This document shows positions 56,613-64,000 of a DNA stretch of 64,000 bases, one piece after another. Every line of letters begins with the position of its first letter. Position 1 is the first letter of the stretch. Source of the DNA: Desmodesmus armatus. Taxonomy: Eukaryota; Chlorophyta; Chlorophyceae; Sphaeropleales; Scenedesmaceae. The stretch is taken from contig VIIQ02000746.1 of NCBI GenBank assembly GCA_007449985.2, forward strand, positions 62,001 to 126,000. Reading direction: 5' to 3'. The notes under the pieces were generated by a model. It was not told where the DNA came from and searched no databases. It saw nothing but the letters and a program-made list of their open reading frames with translations. Both the position numbers and the translations under genes were made by a program.

Positions 56613-59600
56613 ATGACGGTAGACGCAATTGCGTCTTTGGCATGCACGGTTGGTGGGGCTCCTGCAGAGGAGCCTCTGATTGCGGGCAGCGAGCAGTGGG
56701 ACCTTCACGTCCCCGCAGCAGCAATCGACGCAAAGGACGCAGACACACCTGATTCATGGGTTCCCAGAGATCCCAGGCTTCAGAGGCTGACGGGCAGGTG
56801 TGCACAGGGATATGTTGTGGACCTGTAACAAGTTCAGGAGTGACCAACAGCCCTACTGCAGCTGCTGCACCTTCAGACTCCTGGTCCGCAAATTCACATT
56901 CAACAAACCTCCAAACTGCCTGTGTGCAGCAGCACACACTCAGCAGCTTGGTCCTGGCAACGCCTGCTTGATCCCCACCCCTGCTTGATCCCCACCCCCG
57001 CTGCTGCAGGCACCCCCTGAACTGCGAGCCCCCCATGGACGCCCTGATGGCCTCTGGCTTCATCACCCCTCCCTCCCTGCACTACGTGCGCAACCACGGA
57101 GCAGTGCCCAAGATCACCTGGTCCAGCCACAGGCTCACCATCAACGGCCTGGTGGACAAGCCCATCACCCTCACCATGGATGAACTAGTGGCAATGCCCA
57201 GCGTGACTCTGCCCATCACACTGGTCTGTGCTGGCAACAGGTAGGCCTTGCCCGCTCTTCGTCAGGAGATGCTGCTGAAGTGACCTGCACCAGCATCTGG
57301 GGGGTCCTTGCCCCCACAACAGCCCTTCGAAGAGGACCATACACAGTCTCCTATGGCCCTGCTGCAGCCGACAGTTGAAGCATGCTAGCTTTGCAGTGCA
57401 CAAGAAGGAAGGCTTACCACAAAACGTCTTGCATTGCTGCAACAGCAGGCCTGCCTGTCCCGCTAGCTCAGCCCTTAGCCCCCCTAAGCGCACTGCCCCT
57501 GCCCCAAAGGACACCGGCAAGCTCCCACACACAGAGTCAGCACAGACCATCACACACCACACTTGCTGCTGCGCTGCCCATTGTCACGCCTACCCCATTC
57601 CTGCAGGCGCAAGGAGGAGAACATGCACAAGAAGTCCATTGGGTTCAACTGGGGCCCGTGTGCCGTCAGCACCTCCCACTGGACAGGAGTGCGCATGAGC
57701 ACACTGCTCAAGATGGCGGGCGTGCAGGCTGAGGGTGCATACGTCAGCTTCAGGGGCCCTACAGGGGAGCTGCCCAAGGGAGACGATGGCAGCTACGGTG
57801 GGTTGCAAGTGCTGCTGTTGGGAGCTAGCTAGCTGGCTCTAATCAGGAGCCATGCCATGTACGAGCAACATCAGGCCACATGAGCAGGGTGTGACTTGCA
57901 GGGAGTGTGATTGTTGGGTACTAGCATGCCTGACAAGCACCAGAGGCTGCCATGGGGCAGGGGGGTGTGTAGTTTTGCCATCTCAATCTCATTCAGGTGA
58001 TAAGCTCCTGCAAGCTGGTTGGCTGTCCTGACTCTGAGTGAGTCTTGTTGTGGGCACAAGGTGGTCAGGAGCCTCAGCATTGTGCTCACCGCTTGTTTGC
58101 GTGCTGCTGCTCACTGCTGCTGTGTGCAGGTACCTCCCTGACGATGCACTACGCCATGGACGATGCCAATGATGTGCTGGTGGCTTACAAGCAGGTGAGG
58201 GCAGCAAGGCTGTCTGCAAACACTGCCAGCCCAAAAGTCTCGCCTGCGTGCACAAGCCAAGCAGTGGCCTACAGTGGGGTTTTGGGGCTCCCACCACTCT
58301 CATTCCCCCCTGCACTCGTTGTTGGAGCTCGTTTTTGCCCCAAGCAGCTGAGCAGGGGTCTTTGGGGCGGTGAAAGGAATTAACCCCAGCTTGCACACTG
58401 CTGCTGTTGTGTGCCTGTCACTTTCCACAATTACCTGACATCCTCTGCATCTGCTTTGTGCTCCCACCCCCTGCAGAACCACCGCTGGCTGACCCCCGAC
58501 CACGGCTTCCCCGTGCGCATGATCATCCCTGGCTTCATTGGAGGGCGCATGGTGAAGTTCCTGGAAGAGATCACAGTCACTGAGAAGGAGAGCGACAACT
58601 TCTACCACTTCCATGACAACAGGGTCATGCCACCCCATGTGGATGAGGAGCTGGCTAAGAAAGAGGGTGAGCATGTATGACTGTCCTGCATCTGTGCAGC
58701 ATCTACAATGTTGCATCTGTGAGGCAGTCTGGGATGTTATCTGCAAGCACGCAGACTTGGCTGTACAGTTTGCAGTGTTGCCAGGCTGCCTGCCCAAGGT
58801 CAGCACTTTTAACCTGTACGACACTGCTGGTGGGGTAGTAAAGCACACCTGAATGGACACAGCCTGGCCTTGCTGACACACGCAGACATGACTCACCTGG
58901 GCCAGGTGTGCCCTCAACACGATTGTGTGGTGCGCAGCATGCCGAGAGCTGATCGCCTGTGCTGCCTGCTGTTCCACTCCGGCTGCTGCTGTTTCACATC
59001 AAATCAATCTAAATCACCAGGCTGGTGGTTCAAGCCTGACTTCATCATCAATGAGCTGAACATCAACAGCGCTGTCAGCAGGCCCTGGCACGACGAGGTG
59101 CTGCCACTCGGTACCAACAGCATCTACACCATGAACGGCTACGCATACACAGGTACGGAGCTGTGAGGGAGGCGTGGGATGGCTTGTGCAGTGTCTACTG
59201 TTCTGTGCTGCAGACTTTCACTACAAAACCCTGGGATCTTGCAGCTGCCTGGGTACTAAGACTTTTGCTGGCAGCAGCATGTTGGGCTTTGTGAAAGGTG
59301 GAACGGCTGTCACATACTGACTCACTCCTGTGCACACGTGTACCCCGGCAGGTGGTGGCCGCAAGATCATCCGTGTGGAGGTGTCCCTTGATGGCGGAAG
59401 GCTGTGGAGGCAGGCTGAGATCATCCGCCATGAGACACCCACACCAGCTGGTGAGTGGCCGGGAGTCCCATTGAGTTTGACACCTCAACCCTTTGACACA
59501 TGGTACTCGTTGGACCTCTGCAGCTTGTGTATACTCACTGGCCAGCCACCTGGGTGGAATTTAACGCAATGAGGCATGATGCTGCATGCTGGTCGCCTGT

Positions 59601-62600
59601 CTTGCCATTATTGATTGACAATGAATGTCCAGACAGGGGCTACTGTCTGTAATTCGCTGATTCCTGCTGTAAGCATGAAGATCTGCCACCTGACCTGCGT
59701 GCCCCCTCTGTGCTACCTGCCCTCCCACCCGTCCCCCAGGCAAGTACTGGTGCTGGGTGTTCTGGCAGTTTGATGTCCAGACTGTGGAGTTTGCTCGCAC
59801 TGCTGAGGTGCTGGTGCGTGCATGGGACAGCAGCATGAACACACAGCCCAGCCACCTGACCTGGAACCTCATGGGCATGATGAACAACTGCCACTTCAGG
59901 ATCCTGACACACACGCACGTCGATGCACAGGTGGGTGGGGGTGGTACCACCGGTGTGCATGCAGGCTGTGGGGTGCAGTGAGGATATAGAGAGGCATGTT
60001 TGCCAGCTGCAAACAAGTGCACGCTCGTGCTCTGGCTACAAGTGTTGCTTGGATGGACCTCTGCCTAAAAGTGTTGCTTGAATGGGCCTGGAGGGAAGCA
60101 TTTGCCACCCTTACAAAAGCTGAACGGGAAAATCACAGGGCTGCTACTTCTCATTGCTGTTGCGCCAAGAGCAGCTTGAACCTCTGCTCATATTGCTGCC
60201 CAGTAGCACTTACCCTCACGTTTTCACTCATGCATTGCTGTGTCCTGCTCGCTTCCTATACCCAGGGCAACATGGGCATCCGCTTCCAGCACCCCGCCCC
60301 CGTGCAGCCAGGCGCCCTGGGCACCATCGGCTGGAGGGAGGAAGAAAACCTGGCAAGGCAGGGCCAGGAGGCAGCAGCAGCAGCAGCACCCGCAGCAGAC
60401 ACTGTGGCGCCAGCCAAGGCAGCAGCAGCTGCTGGTGGTGTGGGCATGTATACCATGGACGAGGTGGAGCAGCATGCGACAGAGGAGAGCGCGTGGTTTG
60501 TGCATGAGGGCAAGGTGGGTGACTCCAGCATGCGGCCCTGAACTGCAACAGTTGCTGCACTGGCCGTACGGACTTCTTCTGAGATAACACGCTGGCAGTT
60601 AGCAGCTTGCGGGGGTGATGGGAGGAGAAGGTTTTGCACGGTCCTGTTGATGGCAGCATGTCGGGACCAAGTCTATCCTGTGACGTTGAGGGGGAATCCA
60701 ACCTGTTAGACAGTCTTCTGAAGCTGTTTCACTGGCAGTTTGCAAACTGATGGCAGGGCAGCTGTTGCAGTCAGCTGACAGAGTGTCTTGTCTGCCTTCG
60801 TGCCTGGCTGCTGCTTGTGCCGCTCCCCCCTGCAGGTGTATGATGCCACACCCTTCCTCAACGACCACCCTGGTGGTGCAGAGAGCATCCTCATCTCAAC
60901 AGGTGGGCACAACAGCCTATTGTGCACATGGGGCTGTGAAGTGTGACGTGCACATGGGGGACTGCGAACGGTGTTTTTCAATTTGGGGGGGGGGGGAGTA
61001 TGTACATTCCATGCGCAGAACTTGCAGTCCATGCGCGTGCAGTTGTTTGAGCATGGGCACTAGGAGAGCTTGCCCCAGCTACATTCCATGCGCAGAACTT
61101 GCAGTCCATGCGCGTGCAGTTGTTTGAGCATGGGCACTAGGAGAGCTTGCCCCAGCTACATTCCATACGCAGAACTTGCAGTCCATGCGCGTGCAGTTGT
61201 TTGAGCATGGGCACTAGGAGAGCTTGCCCCAGCTAGAGGTAGACCCAGGGTTTCTTTGCAGAAGCTGGAACATGTGCCTTGCCACATAGGGGTGCACATG
61301 TTTTGAACAGCTGCTTGCTTGACGGATCTTATGGTGACACAGCCAGATGGCCTGACCCTACCTCACACCATTGCCCCCCCCCCCCGCCACACACACACAC
61401 ACACACACAACCCCTCCTGTGCTTTAGGCATGGATGCCACTGACGAGTTCAACAGCATCCACAGCAGCAAGGCCAAGGCAATGCTGAAGGACTACTACAT
61501 TGGGGAGCTGGTGACAGCAGAGCAGAAAGCAGCAGCACTCGCAGCAGCACCAACCAAGGCAGCACCCGCAGCCATCAGCATAACCGCCAACGGCACAGCC
61601 AACAGCATTGCCAACGGTACTGCCAACGGCGTCGCCAACGGCGTGGCAGCAGCAAACGGCAGTGCAGAGCTGGTGGCGTTGGATCCCCGGAAGAAGATTG
61701 CATTCAAGCTTGCCGAGAAGATCGAGCTCAGCCACAACGTGCGCCTGTTCAGGTTTGCGCTGCAGTCGCCGCAGCACAAGTTTGGGCTGCCGGTGGGCAA
61801 GCACGTGTTCATCTATGCCTCCATTGGGGGGGAGACCGTGATGCGTGCCTACACCCCCACCAGCCAGGACAAGGACCTTGGCCACTTTGACCTGGTCATC
61901 AAGGTGTACAGGTGGGTTGAATTGGCTTCGGGGTTGATTATTTGAATATTTGTGTCTTGGGGTTTTGAAATTCGTGTCTGCCAGACAGGGGTTCTGGGGT
62001 AAGGGATACAATCAGTACTGCACGTTGGGGAGGGGGGGGGATATGGCAAAGGGTTATGGCATGGGCGACTTGCACGGCTCGTGCAAGCAGCCGTGGCCAG
62101 TAACTGTCCAGCTACCTTCAGTGCTTCACCCCCGGCTCAGTATGGTGTGCGGGCAGTTCAGTGCTTAGTCATGCACTCCTGTCCAGCACGGCATGTACTC
62201 ATCACCATATCCTGTGGCAGAAGCATGCACAAGTACAAAACAACTGCCAAAATTGGCATGACACACTGCAAGGATTTGACACTCTCGCCTTTGATTGCTG
62301 TGCTGCCCACAGGGCCAATGAGCACCCCAAGTTCCCTGAGGGCGGCAAGATGAGTCAGCACCTGGACACCCTGGCAATCGGTGACACCATTGACGTCAAG
62401 GGACCTGTGGGACACTTCGTGTACGAGGGCCGCAACAAGTTCAGCCTCAACCGCAAGCCAGGATCAGCAAAGTAAGCAAACATACGTGCACTGGACTGAT
62501 GCAATGCTGGGTCTAGGTTGTTTGATGAAGAAGTAAGAAGCACATAATCTGGGCATGAGCTGACTGACTTGGGCCATACAGGCTGTGAAAGGTTGCAGTA

Positions 62601-63871
62601 GCAGTGCATGGCAAACGCTGCAGTACAAGTGCAGCACCAAAGACGTCACTCAGTTCATGTGTTGCATAGCCAGCCAGCTTGACGGCTATGTCACCAATCA
62701 CCCGAGCACTGCTCGTAAGGCACGCGTTGGCCACCTTGCTCACGGTGTGCTGTCTGGCGGTTGCTGCTGTGCAGGCGCATCAGCTTGATAGCTGGTGGCA
62801 CAGGCATCACTCCCTGCTGGCAGATCATCAGGACAGTCACTGATGACCCAGAAGATGACACAGAGGTGAGACAGTCACAGTGTACTATTACCTTGCCGTG
62901 CAAGGTGCTGGTGTGCTTCTTTGTTAGCAGCTGGCAAACGTCACTTCTGTCACACTGCTACATGGGTTGCTTGCCATTGACCGCTGCTGCCTGGTGTGCC
63001 GACACGACGTGTTACAGGTTGCAGTCCACCATTCCCTGAGCAGTGCAGTACTCATGCTACAAACAGCAGCTGCAGGAAGCTCTCAAACTGGGCCAAATTC
63101 ACTCGTCTGGCTCACATTCCCATTGCGTCTGGCTCACATTCCCGTTGTGCTGTGTGTACCTGGCTGCAGGTGTCGCTGCTGTATGCCAACCAGTGTGAGG
63201 ATGACATCCTGCTGCGTGAGCAGCTGGAGGAGCTGGCAGCAAAGCACACAAACTTCAAGCTGTGGTACACACTGGACAGGTGAGCCACATGTGTCTTGTT
63301 GGGTTTTACCAGGGGAGGGGGGCACATGTGTTGACCTGACCTGTCATGACACAGCTTCAGCTGCAGGGGTCAGCAGCTGATGTTGTGTTCAGGGGCTGGC
63401 ACAGGATGTGTGCTGCATGAACTACCATTTTGTAGGGTCTGTAGGAGGTTGCTGGGGCGGTGACCTCAACACACAAGGGCCTGACACTGTGCATAGCACT
63501 GCCTCACACACGCAGCTGGTGATGACTGGTGTTGGCAGATGCACAATTAGCCGTGCACATAAACCACTATGGCCCAGCCACTCCTGGTTGCTGCCGTGTC
63601 ATGCACATGTTTCCAAACATCACACCCATCAGCACCCTCGCTCAACTGTGCTCTGTGTTGTTGGCGTGTGTACTGCTTGCTGCGCAGGCCCCCTGAGAAC
63701 TGGCAGTACAGCAGCGGCTTCATCAACGAAGACATGGTGCGGGAGCACCTGCTGCCTTCAGGGCCTGATGCCATCGTGGCCATGTGTGGCCCCCCACCCA
63801 TGATCAAGTTTGCCTGCATACCCAACCTGGAGAAGGTTGGCTACACAGCAGAGCAGCTGATCCAGTTCTGA
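56613..63871 (+). CDS. NIT1/NIA: Assimilatory nitrate reductase (NAD(P)H)
   Basis: Cytosolic homodimer reducing nitrate to nitrite, first step of nitrate assimilation. Exons: 56613-56797, 57010-57240, 57607-57797, 58130-58194, 58477-58666, 59021-59152, 59352-59450, 59740-59930, 60266-60514, 60836-60902, 61428-61911, 62313-62471, 62775-62865, 63170-63279, 63688-63871; all phases agree, about 875 residues, normal for the family. Domains: Mo-molybdopterin (CAGNRRKE with the Mo-ligand Cys near 135, SIGFNWG), dimer interface (about 250-430), cytochrome b5 ([19 protein letters not shown], second haem His in FNSIHS), FAD (RAYTPTS, GPVGHF), NAD(P)H ([15 protein letters not shown]). Hinge 1 is Ala-rich and lacks the RxxSxP 14-3-3 site of land plants; hinge 2 has Ala-Asn-Gly repeats. 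NADH versus NADPH preference cannot be read with certainty. Confidence 0.97.
61005..61235. repeat. 77-bp tandem repeat, three copies
   Basis: Near-identical units begin CATTCCATGCGCAGAACTTG at 61005, 61082 and 61159 (one base change, ATGCGC to ATACGC, in the third). All lie in the intron between nitrate reductase exons 10 and 11, in the cytochrome b5 coding region. Confidence 0.95.
61376..61409. repeat. Poly-C and (CA)n tract near an acceptor
   Basis: A run of C followed by about ten CA units, 18-20 bases before the acceptor of nitrate reductase exon 11, serving in place of an ordinary pyrimidine tract. Confidence 0.8.
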
Positions 63872-64000
63872 GCGCAGAGCTGCAGCTGTGTGCAATGCGG
63901 CATGTGTGCACGTCTGTTTGTGTCAGTGGTCGACGGCAGTGCATGTGTGCTGGGTTGTGTAGGGAGCCAGACTTGGCAGGTGCGCTGTGCAAGACTGGTC
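63872..64000. other. Nitrate reductase 3' flank
   Basis: Only 129 bases remain after the stop. They are presumably 3' UTR; no TGTAA polyadenylation word is seen before the window ends. Confidence 0.6.

Noticed and set aside
61005..61235. CRISPR-like array
   Set aside because: Units are contiguous 77-bp repeats without unique spacers, in a eukaryotic intron; the other tandem arrays fail for the same reason.

Overview
This window looks like nuclear DNA of a green alga (Chlorophyta, most likely Chlorophyceae). The evidence is multi-exon genes with short GT-AG introns, plant-type nitrate reductase, an Arabidopsis-like F-box/SNF2/CW helicase, chloroplast-style targeting in one protein, and abundant CAG/CTG-driven Gln, Ala and Leu tracts. 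The exact genus cannot be fixed from the sequence. I rebuilt exon chains by hand: a splice boundary was accepted only when phase and protein-family continuity agreed.

Layout, left to right. 1-1572: no gene resolved. 1573-4914 (+): caffeate/hydroxyindole-type O-methyltransferase with a perfect 47-bp intronic hairpin. 5001-7246 (-): GH1 beta-glucosidase-like protein that has lost its nucleophile Glu. 7811-23348 (-): a 22-exon F-box / SNF2 / CW zinc finger / RING / helicase-C gene whose helicase half holds at least five small tandem duplications, each copying a splice site. 25320-26670 (-): small heat-shock protein (HSP20-A) with heat-shock element and TATA box. 27494-35222 (+): armadillo-repeat protein kinase of about 1,804 residues. 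36326-38823 (+): beta-helix protein with a twin-arginine signal. 39651-40960 (+): second HSP20 (HSP20-B), whose last exon is almost identical to that of HSP20-A in a way that points to gene conversion. 42227-42350 (-): isolated 5S rRNA-like sequence. 42474-43778 (-): MBD-domain protein.

44297-49830 (+): an intact 14-exon KDZ-family transposase-like gene. 49831-52679: intergenic, dominated by tandem blocks with CA repeats. 52680-55489 (-): unrecognised Ala/RGG-rich protein gene with an in-frame stop. 56613-63871 (+): complete assimilatory nitrate reductase in 15 exons (about 875 residues), with a 77-bp x3 repeat in one intron.

The genes do not form a pathway. The links visible in the sequence are the two HSP20 paralogues flanking the kinase and beta-helix genes, a head-to-head promoter between HSP20-A and the kinase, and an accessory stretch (about 42-55 kb) where an MBD protein, a KDZ transposase, tandem blocks and a decayed gene lie together.
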